Shown one piece after another: positions 10,660 through 19,628 of a stretch of DNA of 64,000 bases (its first letter is position 1; each line of letters starts with the position of its first letter). Position numbers and translations under genes: made by a program. A model generated the notes under the pieces. The model was not told where the DNA came from, did not search any database, and saw nothing but the letters and a program-made list of their open reading frames with translations. Origin of the DNA: Fluviicoccus sp. Its GTDB lineage: Bacteria > Pseudomonadota > Gammaproteobacteria > Pseudomonadales > Moraxellaceae. The DNA lies in assembly GCF_030646115.1 (NCBI RefSeq), contig NZ_JAUSMX010000018.1, forward strand, positions 1 through 64,000, written 5' to 3'.

Positions 10660-11828
10660 GTTTGTCGCTCCCGTAAATCCGCCAGCGCATCAAGCAGGGC
10701 ATCAACATCGGCTTCGCTATGCCCGGCTGTCAGCGTAATGCGCAACCGCGATTGCCCAACCGGAACGGTCGGCGGACGGATGGCCGTGACCCAGAAGCCC
10801 CGTTCCTCCAATGCCCGGCTCAAAGCCAGCGCCTTCATTTCCTCCCCCAACAGCAAAGGCTGGATAGCGGTTTCGCTGGGCATCAATACCCAGCCTTGAT
10901 CATTGGCGGCGGTGCGGAAGCGGCGGATCAGCGCTTGCAGGTGTTCACGTCGCCAGGATTCGGCCTGAACCAGGCGCAGACTTTGACGTGTCGCGGCGGC
11001 GAGCGCAGGCGGCATTGCAGTCGTGTAGATATAAGGCCTGGCGAAATTGGTCAGGAAATCCACCAACTCCCGGCTACCCGCGACAAAGGCCCCGAAGGTT
11101 CCGACTGCCTTGCCAAGCGTGGCCATGTAGACCGGAATATCATCAGTCGGACAGCCGAAATGAGCGGGTGTACCCTCTCCCCTCGGACCCAGCACGCCGA
11201 AGCCATGAGCGTCATCCACCATCAGCGCAGCATCGTGATCCCGGCACAGGCCGGACAGGCCCGCCAAGGGCGCCAGATCGCCGTCCATGCTGAACACCGA
11301 ATCGGTGACCACCAGCTTTGCCGAAGCCGCCGATGCCGCCAGCAAAGAGCGCAGATGCCTTTCGTCGTTGTGCCGGTAACGCTGAAAACGGGCCTCACTA
11401 GCCAAACCGCCATCCAGCAGCGAAGCATGATTGAGCCGATCTTCAAAAACGGCATCGCCCCGCCCGGCAAGCGCCTGTATCGTGCCAAGATTGGCCATGT
11501 AACCCGTAGAAAACAGGATGGCAGCTTCGCGGCCGGTAAACGCCGCCAGCTCCTCTTCCAGCGCCTGATGCTCTCGGGTGTGACCGCAAACCAGATGCGC
11601 TGCGCCGCTGCCGACGCCATAATGGGAAGCGGCCGCCACCAAAGCGGCGGTCACCTGGGGATGGGCGGCCAGTCCGAGGTAGTCATTGCTGGAAAAATTA
11701 CGGTAACGGCGACCGTCACGTTCCAGCCAGGTTCCCTGGGCGGAGTCGTGGGTTTTGCACTGGCGCAGCCGCTGTTGCAGCTGCCTTTCCGCCAGCTTTT
11801 CGCCCAGACGGAAGGCTTGCAATGACAT
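10656..11828 (-). CDS. bioF: 8-amino-7-oxononanoate synthase
   Basis: PLP enzyme (390 residues) that condenses pimeloyl-ACP with alanine. The PLP lysine is in TLGKAVG (Lys240), the cofactor-binding aspartate in DDAHGFG (205-211), and the N-terminus has the FSSNDYLGLA motif. The ATG at 11828 has AGGAG seven bases upstream and is preferred to a GTG five codons earlier. The 48-base gap to bioB contains a GCCCGCT-GATGT-AGCGGGC hairpin (11845-11863) just before the ribosome-binding site. Confidence 0.96.
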   Translation of the reverse strand: MSLQAFRLGEKLAERQLQQRLRQCKTHDSAQGTWLERDGRRYRNFSSNDYLGLAAHPQVTAALVAAASHYGVGSGAAHLVCGHTREHQALEEELAAFTGREAAILFSTGYMANLGTIQALAGRGDAVFEDRLNHASLLDGGLASEARFQRYRHNDERHLRSLLAASAASAKLVVTDSVFSMDGDLAPLAGLSGLCRDHDAALMVDDAHGFGVLGPRGEGTPAHFGCPTDDIPVYMATLGKAVGTFGAFVAGSRELVDFLTNFARPYIYTTAMPPALAAATRQSLRLVQAESWRREHLQALIRRFRTAANDQGWVLMPSETAIQPLLLGEEMKALALSRALEERGFWVTAIRPPTVPVGQSRLRITLTAGHSEADVDALLDALADLRERQT

Positions 11829-11876
11829 GGCAGGCTCCTGCACTGCCCGCTGATGTAGCGGGCACTGCGACGACCG

Positions 11877-12902
11877 TCAGGCGGACATGGCGTCCCGCCA
11901 CAAGGCAGAGGACTTGGGTGCGGTCACCGGCAGGCTGTCCGGCTCAGCCGTTTTTACCTGAAGCGCGTGGATGCCCAGCTTGTCGAACAACTGGCGGTCG
12001 GCGTGGGTTTCGGGATTGCTGGTGGTCAGCAACTTGTCACCGTAGAAAATGGAGTTGGCGCCGGCAAAGAAACACCAGGCCTGCAATTGCTCGTTCATCT
12101 TCTCGCGACCCGCAGACAGGCGGACAAAGGACTTCGGCATGATGATGCGGGCGACGGCCACGGTACGCACAAACTCAAACGGCTCCAGATCATCCACATC
12201 ACCCAGCGGTGTACCGGCAATCTTCACCAGCATGTTGATGGGCACCGAGTCCGGGTGCTCCGGCAAGTTGGCCAGTTCCATCAGCAGGCCGATGCGGTCT
12301 TCGCGCTTTTCACCCATGCCGATGATGCCGCCGGAACAGACCTTGATGCCAGCCTCGCGCACATGCGCCAGGGTATTCAGCCGGTCCGCGTAGCTGCGGG
12401 TGGTGATGATCTTGCCGTAGTATTCCGGCGAGGTGTCGAGGTTGTGGTTGTAATAGTCCAGACCGGCCTCACCCAGCGCCTTGGCCTGTTCGGGGGCCAG
12501 CATGCCCAGCGTCATGCAGGTTTCCATGCCCAGCGCCTTGACCTGCTTGACCATTTCCAGCACGTAGGGCATGTCCTTGTCGCGCGGACTGCGCCAGGCT
12601 GCGCCCATGCAGAAGCGGCTGGCGCCGGTTTCGCGGGCGGCCTTGGCCTCAGTCACCACTTTCTCGATTTCCAGCAGTTTTTCCTTGTCGAGACCGGTGT
12701 CATAATGGCCTGACTGCGAACAGTACTTACAGTCTTCCGGGCAGGCGCCGGTCTTGATCGACAACAGGGTGCTGACCTGCACTGCGTTGGGGTCGAAATG
12801 CTCCCTGTGTACAGTCTGCGCCCGGAACAGCAGGTCGTTGAACGGCAGGTCGAACAAGGCGCGCAGTTCGGCGCGGTTCCAGTCGTGGCGCGAGTGAGTC
12901 AT
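11877..12902 (-). CDS. bioB: Biotin synthase (radical SAM)
   Basis: Radical-SAM enzyme (341 residues) that inserts sulfur into dethiobiotin. The CxxxCxxC cluster motif CPEDCKYC gives Cys54, Cys58 and Cys61; further family segments include RFCMGAAWR and [11 protein letters not shown]. First gene of bioBFHCD, divergent from comF across a 92-base region holding a perfect inverted repeat that may be an operator. The ribosome-binding site is weak (GGGG). Confidence 0.97.
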   Translation of the reverse strand: MTHSRHDWNRAELRALFDLPFNDLLFRAQTVHREHFDPNAVQVSTLLSIKTGACPEDCKYCSQSGHYDTGLDKEKLLEIEKVVTEAKAARETGASRFCMGAAWRSPRDKDMPYVLEMVKQVKALGMETCMTLGMLAPEQAKALGEAGLDYYNHNLDTSPEYYGKIITTRSYADRLNTLAHVREAGIKVCSGGIIGMGEKREDRIGLLMELANLPEHPDSVPINMLVKIAGTPLGDVDDLEPFEFVRTVAVARIIMPKSFVRLSAGREKMNEQLQAWCFFAGANSIFYGDKLLTTSNPETHADRQLFDKLGIHALQVKTAEPDSLPVTAPKSSALWRDAMSA

Positions 12903-12924
12903 GATTACCCCGGCGGATTAATAA

Positions 12925-12942
12925 ACCAAGCAGTTGCTTGGT
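12925..12942. promoter_or_regulatory. Perfect inverted repeat, candidate bio operator
   Basis: ACCAAGCA-GT-TGCTTGGT lies 23 bases before bioB and 53 before comF, overlapping possible -10 elements for both directions (TATACC minus, TATAGT plus). It does not look like the E. coli BirA operator (TTGTAAACC...). The symmetry suits a dimeric repressor such as a TetR-family protein; the regulator is not in the window. Confidence 0.45.
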
Positions 12943-12994
12943 ATAGTGACGGCAGGGCTGTCGGCCGTCAAGTTTCAAGGATGAAAAAATTTAC

Positions 12995-13678
12995 ATGTGG
13001 TCATTCATAAGTCAACTGTTTCAGCCGGAATCCCCCTGTTTCCTGTGTCAAAACCTGACCGGCGACGTCATCGGGCTGTGCAGGGCCTGTCAGCAGGACC
13101 TGCCGCTGACCGGCCGGGCCTGCCTCAGTTGCGGCATGCCGGTCTGCGGAACTGCCTGCGCCTGCAACCCGGCTGAATGGCCATTCAGCGCCGTGCTCAG
13201 CGCCAGTTATTACCAATTCCCGGCCGACCACCTGATTCACCAGTTCAAGGAAACACCAAGGCCGGAACTAGCCCGACCACTGGCCAGGCTGATGCTGCAA
13301 CGGATCCGGCGGCATGCCGGACCCCGCCCTTCCTTGCTGGTCCCGGTTCCCGCCGCCGCGAATCGCCTGCGGGAGCGGGGGTTTGACCAGTCGCTGGAAC
13401 TGGCCCGCCATTTAGGAACCCTGCTGCGCATTCCGGTGCGTCATGATGTTTTCCAGCGCACCGAAGGGCTGCCCGCCCAGAAAGGCCTGAACGCCGGGCA
13501 GCGCGAAGCCAATATCCGGCAGGCGTTCAAAGCCCTGAACCTGTGGGCATTGCCCAAACATGTCGCCTTGGTCGATGATGTGCTTACAACCGGCGCCACC
13601 GCCCGTCACCTTGCTGGTCTTTTGCATGGGGCCGGGGTCACCCGGGTGGAAATCTGGACCGTCGCCAGAACGCTGTGA
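12995..13678 (+). CDS. comF: ComF/GntX-family phosphoribosyltransferase-like protein
   Basis: A 227-residue ComF-like protein. The N-terminal half has zinc-binding cysteine pairs (CFLC, CRAC, CLSC, then CGTACAC). The C-terminal PRTase domain has VPVPAAANRLRERGFDQS and the PRPP loop LVDDVLTTGAT. Relatives take part in DNA uptake or in carbon metabolism; the role here is unknown. The SD-like AAGGA is far from the ATG (about 13 bases), so initiation may be weak. Confidence 0.88.
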   Translation: MWSFISQLFQPESPCFLCQNLTGDVIGLCRACQQDLPLTGRACLSCGMPVCGTACACNPAEWPFSAVLSASYYQFPADHLIHQFKETPRPELARPLARLMLQRIRRHAGPRPSLLVPVPAAANRLRERGFDQSLELARHLGTLLRIPVRHDVFQRTEGLPAQKGLNAGQREANIRQAFKALNLWALPKHVALVDDVLTTGATARHLAGLLHGAGVTRVEIWTVARTL

Positions 13679-13704
13679 CGCGGCCCGAAATTACCTTATA
13701 AAAC

Positions 13705-13734
13705 ACAAGCCTCTGTCCTTAGGCTTGTCTTTTG
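13705..13734 (+). terminator. Probable terminator after comF
   Basis: An 8-bp stem, ACAAGCCT/AGGCTTGT, with an eight-base loop followed by CTTTTG, 26 bases after the comF stop. Confidence 0.6.
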
Positions 13735-13793
13735 CGGTTAGAATAGATTGTCCGTTTTATTGCCACTCGGCCCTGCCGCGAGAGTATGTCCTT

Positions 13794-14744
13794 ATGCTGA
13801 TGGCCTTTTCCCTGAACAAAGGTGCGCTGGAGCAGATTGCGATCAATGCCGCCGCCGATCTGGGACCTGAGGTCATGTGGGTTGATTTGATCAACCCCAC
13901 CGATGAAGAACGCGACTGGATACGCATCGCCTATGCCCAAGAGCTGCCGACCATCGACGACCTCTATGAAATCGAGGCCAGCTCGCGGTTCTACGAAAAT
14001 GACTACGGCCTGCACATCAGCTCCTATTTCCTCAATTACGCTGACAACAACCCGGAAAACATTTCCGCCGCCTTTGTTTTCAACGGTGACCGCCTGTTCA
14101 CCCTGCGTGAAGAGGAACTGGCCGCTTTCCGCCTGTTCCGCATGCGCGGGCGCAAGGGGCTGGTCAACATCAACAACTCCAAATCCATTTTGCTGGGGCT
14201 GTTTGAAACCAAGGTGGAAAACCTGGCCGATATTCTGGAGCGGGTGCACGCCGATCTGGAGGAAACCAGCCGCCAGGTGCTGGGCAACGCTGAAAACGAC
14301 GACATGGAATCGCTGCTGACCAACATTGCCTCGCAGGAAGACATCAACGGCAAGGTGCGCATCTCCATGATTGACCTGCAACGCATGCTGTACCTGTTGC
14401 TGCGCGCCGGGGTGCTGAACGCCGAACAGAGCGAACGCCTGCGCGACATCATCCGTGACTCCGAGTCGCTGATTGCGCACAGCACTTTCCTCTTCGACAA
14501 GATCAAGTTCCTGCTCGACACCACGCTGGGCTTCATTAACGTCAACCAGAACAAGATCATCAAGATCTTCTCGGTGGCCTCGGTGATGTTCCTGCCACCG
14601 ACGATGATCGCCAGCGTCTATGGCATGAACTTCGAGATGATGCCGGAACTGAAGTGGCATTTCGGCTACCCCTTCGGCCTGTCGCTGATGGTGCTGTCCG
14701 CCGCGCTGCCCTTCCTCTATTTCCGGCGTCGCGGCTGGCTGTAA
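13794..14744 (+). CDS. corA: CorA magnesium/cobalt transporter
   Basis: Pentameric Mg2+ channel subunit (316 residues). It has a large cytoplasmic domain containing IEASSRFYENDYGLHI and RLFTLREEELAAFRLFRMR. Two C-terminal membrane helices flank the signature YGMNFEMMPEL, and the tail RRRGWL is basic. The ATG giving MLMAFSLN matches the E. coli CorA start (MLSAF...); the reading frame is open further upstream into comF but that part is not conserved. Confidence 0.94.
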   Translation: MLMAFSLNKGALEQIAINAAADLGPEVMWVDLINPTDEERDWIRIAYAQELPTIDDLYEIEASSRFYENDYGLHISSYFLNYADNNPENISAAFVFNGDRLFTLREEELAAFRLFRMRGRKGLVNINNSKSILLGLFETKVENLADILERVHADLEETSRQVLGNAENDDMESLLTNIASQEDINGKVRISMIDLQRMLYLLLRAGVLNAEQSERLRDIIRDSESLIAHSTFLFDKIKFLLDTTLGFINVNQNKIIKIFSVASVMFLPPTMIASVYGMNFEMMPELKWHFGYPFGLSLMVLSAALPFLYFRRRGWL

Positions 14745-14848
14745 GCGCTGAATGGCGGTTAGTTGGCACATTTTTACAATCAAAGTAGCCCTGCCGCCTC
14801 AAAAGCGGCATAATCGGGGCGAATTTTGCCTGCACGGAATGGGTTGTC

Positions 14849-15370
14849 ATGCTGTCCAAACTACAAAAACTGTTGATCATTGCCTTGGGCGGATTTGCCT
14901 TGGAGTCTGCTGCGGCCGAGCGCCCCATCCAGTTTCCCGCCTACGAATCCGCCATTACCGTGTCCGGAACGCTCAGCCAGAGCCTCCACAGCACGCACAG
15001 CCCCGGCTATGCCATCGGCGGGGAAAGTATTTACTCCCGCGACACTTTCAACACCGGCGGCAGCCTGAAATATTTCCCGGAAGGCACTGACAGTCCGATC
15101 TTCAGCATTTTCGTCGGCACCGGCTACAAGCGCTTTCTGCAAGCCCAAGTTGGCTATGGCACCGAAGACGGCATCTACCGCCTGCGCAGCGAAATGGACC
15201 TGCCCTGGCTGTGGGTCATGGCCAAAAATGCAAGCCGTCTCGACTTCAAGCTGCCCGGCAAGCTGGACGCCTACCCGAACAACCGCTTCGTGGTGTCGTT
15301 CACCATTGAGAAGTACGATTCCGCCCGATATCTGGATAATGTTTCCTTCGGTCTCGGCCTGCGTTACTGA
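14849..15370 (+). CDS. Secreted protein of unknown function
   Basis: A 173-residue protein with a signal peptide (LLIIALGGFALESAAA). No family was recognised. The mature part is rich in Tyr, Gly and Ser with alternating polar/nonpolar runs (FSIFVGTGYKRFLQAQVGYG, YDSARYLDNVSFGLGLRY) and ends in an aromatic residue, which suggests a small beta-barrel or outer-membrane-associated protein. That is an inference only. A GGAATGGG site precedes the ATG. Confidence 0.6.
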   Translation: MLSKLQKLLIIALGGFALESAAAERPIQFPAYESAITVSGTLSQSLHSTHSPGYAIGGESIYSRDTFNTGGSLKYFPEGTDSPIFSIFVGTGYKRFLQAQVGYGTEDGIYRLRSEMDLPWLWVMAKNASRLDFKLPGKLDAYPNNRFVVSFTIEKYDSARYLDNVSFGLGLRY

Positions 15371-15435
15371 TCTGTCATAACGAACCTCTACACTGACTGC
15401 CAACCGCCCGGTTGGCCAGTCGAGGTTCTGTTGCC

Positions 15436-16479
15436 ATGCGTCACCCTTTCCCCCCGCCCCACGCCGTTACCGAACTCAACGCCCTGGAACACCTGCTGGA
15501 ACAAGGTCGCGGACTGCTGCGCGCCGACTGCCCCTTGCACATTCCACTGAATGGCCACTCGCTGCCGGTGTGGTGCATTGAACTGGGCAGCACCGCGCCG
15601 GATGCTCCGGTAGCCGGTTTTTTTGGCGGCATTCACGGCATGGAGCGCATTGGCAGCCAGATTCTGCTGGCGTGGCTGGAAAGCCTGGTGGCGCGGGCCA
15701 GCTGGGATGTCTCGCTACAGGATTTATTGCAGAAAGTGCGTATTGTCTGCCTGCCGATGGTGAATATCGGCGGACTGATGCTGAACACCCGCGCCAACCC
15801 CAATGGCGTGGACCTGATGCGCAATGCGCCTGTGGACGCGCACGGATTTACCGCCTGGCCGCTGGGCGGGCAACGTCTTTCCCCCCGGTTGCCGTGGTAT
15901 CGCGGCCATACTGAAACGCTGGAGCCTGAATCAGCGCTGCTGGTGGATATCGTACGTCGCCGCCTGCTGAACCAGCCGTTCTCGTTGGCCATGGACTGTC
16001 ATTCCGGATTCGGCCTGCGTGACCGCATCTGGTTTCCTTGGGCCTGCAGCCGTGAAGCACCGCCGCATCTGGCCGAGGCCGTAGCGTTGCGGGAAATCTT
16101 CAACAACACCTATCCCAACCATGACTTCTACCTGATGGAGCCGCAGTCGCTGAACTACACCACTCATGGCGACCTGTGGGATTACCTGTATCTGGAGCAT
16201 TTGCAACAAAGCCAGGGCCGCTATTTCCTGCCGTTCACGCTGGAAATGGGATCGTGGTTATGGGTGAAGAAAAACCCCCGGCAATTGTTTGACTGGTTTG
16301 GCCACTTCAACCCGATCTTGCCGCATCGCCTGAAACGGGTCTTGCGACGGCACCTGACGCTGTTTGATTTCATGCTGCGCGCCGCCGCTTCATGGGAACA
16401 ATGGCTGCCGCGACAGGAGGAAGTACGCCGGGTATACCGGCAAGCCGGGATGGAGCGCTGGTTTGCGGGGAAAGCCTGA
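15436..16479 (+). CDS. M14-family zinc carboxypeptidase-like protein
   Basis: A 347-residue protein with the metal-binding pattern of M14 carboxypeptidases: GGIHGMERIG (HxxE), DCHSGFG for the third ligand, and a late glutamate in FTLEMGSW as possible catalytic base. NTRANPNGVDLMRN resembles the substrate-carboxylate segment. No signal peptide, so a cytoplasmic peptidase or amidase is likely; the substrate is unknown. The internal ATG at 15436 is preferred to an upstream TTG, with a GAGG sequence about 12 bases before it. Confidence 0.8.
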   Translation: MRHPFPPPHAVTELNALEHLLEQGRGLLRADCPLHIPLNGHSLPVWCIELGSTAPDAPVAGFFGGIHGMERIGSQILLAWLESLVARASWDVSLQDLLQKVRIVCLPMVNIGGLMLNTRANPNGVDLMRNAPVDAHGFTAWPLGGQRLSPRLPWYRGHTETLEPESALLVDIVRRRLLNQPFSLAMDCHSGFGLRDRIWFPWACSREAPPHLAEAVALREIFNNTYPNHDFYLMEPQSLNYTTHGDLWDYLYLEHLQQSQGRYFLPFTLEMGSWLWVKKNPRQLFDWFGHFNPILPHRLKRVLRRHLTLFDFMLRAAASWEQWLPRQEEVRRVYRQAGMERWFAGKA

Positions 16480-16543
16480 AGGGCTCGGCTTTATAGCGGA
16501 TTCAGGCATAATAGCCTGATAACGACAATAGCCCGGTTGCCGC

Positions 16544-18748
16544 ATGCCCCGCCTTTACCTGCAAGTCGCCCTGCCCGTCCCGTTAAGGAAGACCTTTGAC
16601 TACCGCATGCCTGCCGGTTTTCCGCATCGGCCGCCGGTGGGGGCACGCGTCAAGGTGCCTTTCGGCTCCCGCGAATTGCTGGGCATTGTCACTCATCTCA
16701 GTGACCACACCGACTCCCCCGAAGACAAGCTGAAAACCGCCCGCGTGCTGCTGGACCCGGTGCCGGTCTTCCCCCCGGAACTGATGGAGCTTCTTCAGCG
16801 GGCGGCGCACTACTACCACTATCCGGTGGGTGAAGTCTTCGACGCCGCCTTGCCTGCCCTGCTGCGCCAGGGTGATGACCTGTTTGAAAACATGGTGCAC
16901 TGGCGGCTGACCAAAGCCGGGTTGTCGCTGGACCGCGTCGCGCTGCGCAACGCCCCCAAACAGCTGACGGCATGGGAAGGCCTGCAACTGCACGGCGAAC
17001 ACGGCATGAGCGAGGACTTCCTGACCCACATGGGCATCAGCCGGGACAGCCTGAATGCCCTAGCCCGCAAGGGATATGCGGAAACCTTCGGCGAAAACCA
17101 ACAGCATTTCAGCCACCCCCGCTTCCAGTTGGCGGAAGCACCGCTGGTGCCGAACGCCGAACAGAAGCACGCCATTGACGCCATCCGCCAGCAACTGGGC
17201 CGGTTTCAACCTTTCCTGCTGGAGGGCGTAACCGGCAGCGGCAAGACCGAGGTCTACCTGCAGGCCGTGGAAGCCTGCCTGCATCGCCACCGGCAAGTCT
17301 TGATCCTGGTGCCGGAAATCGGGCTGACACCGCAAATAGTCTCCCGCTTCCGCGCCCGCTTCGCCACGGATATTGCGCTGCTGCATTCCGGCCTAACCGA
17401 ACGCGAACGCCTGAAAGCCTGGCGACGCGCCTTCCTGGGCCATGCCGGCATCGTCATCGGCACCCGTTCTACGCTGTTTACGCCCATGCCGCATCTGGGG
17501 CTGATCATTGTCGATGAAGAACACGACCTGTCCTTCAAGCAACAGGAAGGCTTCCGCTATCACGCCCGTGATCTTGCGGTGATGCGCGGCCAGTTGCAGG
17601 ACTGCCCGGTGGTGCTGGGCTCCGCCACGCCCAGCCTGGAATCGCTGGGCAATGCCCGGCAAGGGCGTTATACCCATCTACCACTGAAGGAACGCGCCGC
17701 CAGCGCCCAGCCGCCGGAGATCAAGCTGATTGACCTGCGTGGCCAGAAACTGCGCAACGGCATTACCGACGCCATGCATCGCGCCATCAACCTGCGCTTG
17801 CAGCATGACGAACAGGTGCTGGTGTTCATCAACCGTCGCGGCTTTGCGCCGGTGCTGTTGTGCCACGCCTGCGGCTGGCAGGCCAAGTGCCCGCGTTGCG
17901 ACGCCCGCACCACGCTGCATCGTGATCCGGTGAGGCTGCATTGCCATCATTGCGGGTTCAGTGAGAGACCGCCGATGCAGTGTCCTTCCTGCCAGAGCCT
18001 GGAGTTGAAAGCGGTGGGCGCCGGTACGGTGCGAGTGGAAGAAGGCTTGAAAGAGCTGTTTCCCAAGGCGGAAGTGCACCGCATTGACCGCGACAGCACC
18101 CGCCGCAAGGACAGTTGGCAAAACCTCTACGACCATGTGGAAAAAGGCACGGCGGCCATTCTGGTGGGCACGCAGATGCTGGCCAAGGGCCACCACTTTC
18201 CGAACGTGACGCTGGTGGCCTTGCTGGAAGCCGACAGCGGCCTGATGGGCGCCGACTTCCGAGCCGGGGAACGGGTGGCGCAACTGATTACGCAGGTGGC
18301 CGGACGCGCCGGACGTGCGCACAAGGCCGGACTGGTTTTGCTGCAAACCCACCAGCCGGAGCATCCGTTACTGATGCAGTTGCTGCAAGGCGGCTACAGC
18401 GCCTTTGCCGACACCGCCTTGCAGGAACGCAAGCTGCTTGGCCTGCCGCCCTTTGGTTATCTGGCCTTGCTGCGCGCCGAAGCCAGTGCGCCGGAACTGG
18501 CGCTGCAGTTTTTGCAGGAAGCCGTGACCGGCGGGCAGGGTTTGGGCAACGAACCGGAATTCTGGGGGCCTATTCCCGCACCCATGGAAAAGAAGGCCGG
18601 GGTGTATCGCGCACATTTGCTGCTGAAGAGCGACCATCGCCCGCGCCTGCATCACTTCCTGGACCCCTGGCTGCCGCTGGTGGCGAAGCTGCCTTCTGCA
18701 AAACGGGTTAAATGGACGCTGGATGTGGACCCGCAGGAAACTGCCTGA
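16544..18748 (+). CDS. priA: Primosomal protein N' (replication restart helicase)
   Basis: A 734-residue superfamily 2 helicase that rebuilds replisomes at stalled forks. Walker A GVTGSGKT is at 228-235, DEEH at 324-327, and eight zinc-ligand cysteines are present (440, 443, 449, 452, 467, 470, 480, 483). The C-terminal helicase motifs include QMLAKGHHFPNVTLV and GRAGR. The N-terminal 3'-end-binding domain starts MPRLYLQVALPVPL. Length and domain order are normal. Confidence 0.97.
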   Translation: MPRLYLQVALPVPLRKTFDYRMPAGFPHRPPVGARVKVPFGSRELLGIVTHLSDHTDSPEDKLKTARVLLDPVPVFPPELMELLQRAAHYYHYPVGEVFDAALPALLRQGDDLFENMVHWRLTKAGLSLDRVALRNAPKQLTAWEGLQLHGEHGMSEDFLTHMGISRDSLNALARKGYAETFGENQQHFSHPRFQLAEAPLVPNAEQKHAIDAIRQQLGRFQPFLLEGVTGSGKTEVYLQAVEACLHRHRQVLILVPEIGLTPQIVSRFRARFATDIALLHSGLTERERLKAWRRAFLGHAGIVIGTRSTLFTPMPHLGLIIVDEEHDLSFKQQEGFRYHARDLAVMRGQLQDCPVVLGSATPSLESLGNARQGRYTHLPLKERAASAQPPEIKLIDLRGQKLRNGITDAMHRAINLRLQHDEQVLVFINRRGFAPVLLCHACGWQAKCPRCDARTTLHRDPVRLHCHHCGFSERPPMQCPSCQSLELKAVGAGTVRVEEGLKELFPKAEVHRIDRDSTRRKDSWQNLYDHVEKGTAAILVGTQMLAKGHHFPNVTLVALLEADSGLMGADFRAGERVAQLITQVAGRAGRAHKAGLVLLQTHQPEHPLLMQLLQGGYSAFADTALQERKLLGLPPFGYLALLRAEASAPELALQFLQEAVTGGQGLGNEPEFWGPIPAPMEKKAGVYRAHLLLKSDHRPRLHHFLDPWLPLVAKLPSAKRVKWTLDVDPQETA

Positions 18749-18794
18749 ACCTTGGCGCTTCCGGAATTGACGGACGTACTGCTACAATAACCCC

Positions 18795-18968
18795 GTCATT
18801 GGGGAGTAGTCGCTGTCCGCGCCCTGCGGACAGGTACGTGTCAACATACTTGTTCCACCGAACATGGTACGTACAGCTTCGGCCTGACCAGACCTTTGAC
18901 CTGCCCGCTTCGCCTCTGGGTCGGCCGAAGCCTGTCAGGTCATGGGATTTTGTTGCCGACCCGGAGAC
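18795..18968 (+). promoter_or_regulatory. yybP-ykoY manganese riboswitch and expression platform
   Basis: Conserved aptamer segments are present: TTGGGGAGTAG (18799-18809), the hairpin CTGTCCGC/GCGGACAG, and GTACGTGTCAACATACT closed by ACGTAC, then GACCAGACC (18886-18894). These are hallmarks of the Mn2+-sensing yybP-ykoY class. Downstream, GGTCGGCCGAAG (18919-18930) can pair with the aptamer's CTTCGGCC-T-GACC (18877-18889). Its GGTCGGC part can instead pair with GCCGACC (18955-18961), right next to the GGAG ribosome-binding site. A translational switch is therefore likely; no U-tract terminator is seen. Confidence 0.87.
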
Positions 18969-18974
18969 CGCCGC

Positions 18975-19550
18975 ATGAATGCCTTTTTGATCGCCACCGC
19001 TCTGGTTGCCCTTGCCGAAATGGGTGACAAAACCCAACTGCTCGCCTTCCTGCTCGCTGCCCGCTTCCGGAAGCCGGTTCCCATTGTCGCCGGCATCTTC
19101 GTCGCCACCCTCATCAATCACGCCGGAGCCGGGGCTGTGGGCATGTGGGTGACTCAGATGGTGGGCGCTGACGTGATGCGCTGGATTCTGGGAATATCCT
19201 TCATCGCCATGGCGGCGTGGATTCTGGTGCCGGACAAGATAGATGAGGAAGAAACGCCGAAGGAGCATCGTTTCGGGGTGTTCGGCGCCACGGCCGTGGC
19301 TTTTTTCCTGGCGGAGATGGGCGACAAGACCCAGATTGCGACGGTAGCCCTGAGTGCGCGTTATGCGGCTGATTTCGTGTGGGTGATTGCCGGGACAACG
19401 CTGGGGATGATGTTGGCGAATGTGCCGGCGGTGTATCTGGGCAATCACTTTGCGGCGAAATTACCGTTGAAACTGATCCACGGCATTTGCGCGGCGATTT
19501 TTGCAGCGATCGGGGTGTTTGTGCTAATGGGGAAAACGGGGGTTATTTAA
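18975..19550 (+). CDS. UPF0016/Gdt1-family manganese exporter
   Basis: A 191-residue membrane protein with the duplicated family motif EMGDKTQ at residues 15-21 and 114-120, each at the end of a membrane helix. The family includes yeast Gdt1 and the Vibrio Mn exporter MneA. The manganese riboswitch directly upstream supports Mn2+ export as the function. The chosen ATG follows GGAG and places the first motif at the usual distance; an upstream in-frame ATG would lie inside the riboswitch platform. Confidence 0.92.
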   Translation: MNAFLIATALVALAEMGDKTQLLAFLLAARFRKPVPIVAGIFVATLINHAGAGAVGMWVTQMVGADVMRWILGISFIAMAAWILVPDKIDEEETPKEHRFGVFGATAVAFFLAEMGDKTQIATVALSARYAADFVWVIAGTTLGMMLANVPAVYLGNHFAAKLPLKLIHGICAAIFAAIGVFVLMGKTGVI

Positions 19551-19628
19551 GCCCACAGGAAACTGACGCCTGGCCCGGCGTCAAACGTGCTTTCATAGCC
19601 GCTTGACGCCAAACCCCGTTTCTTAGTC

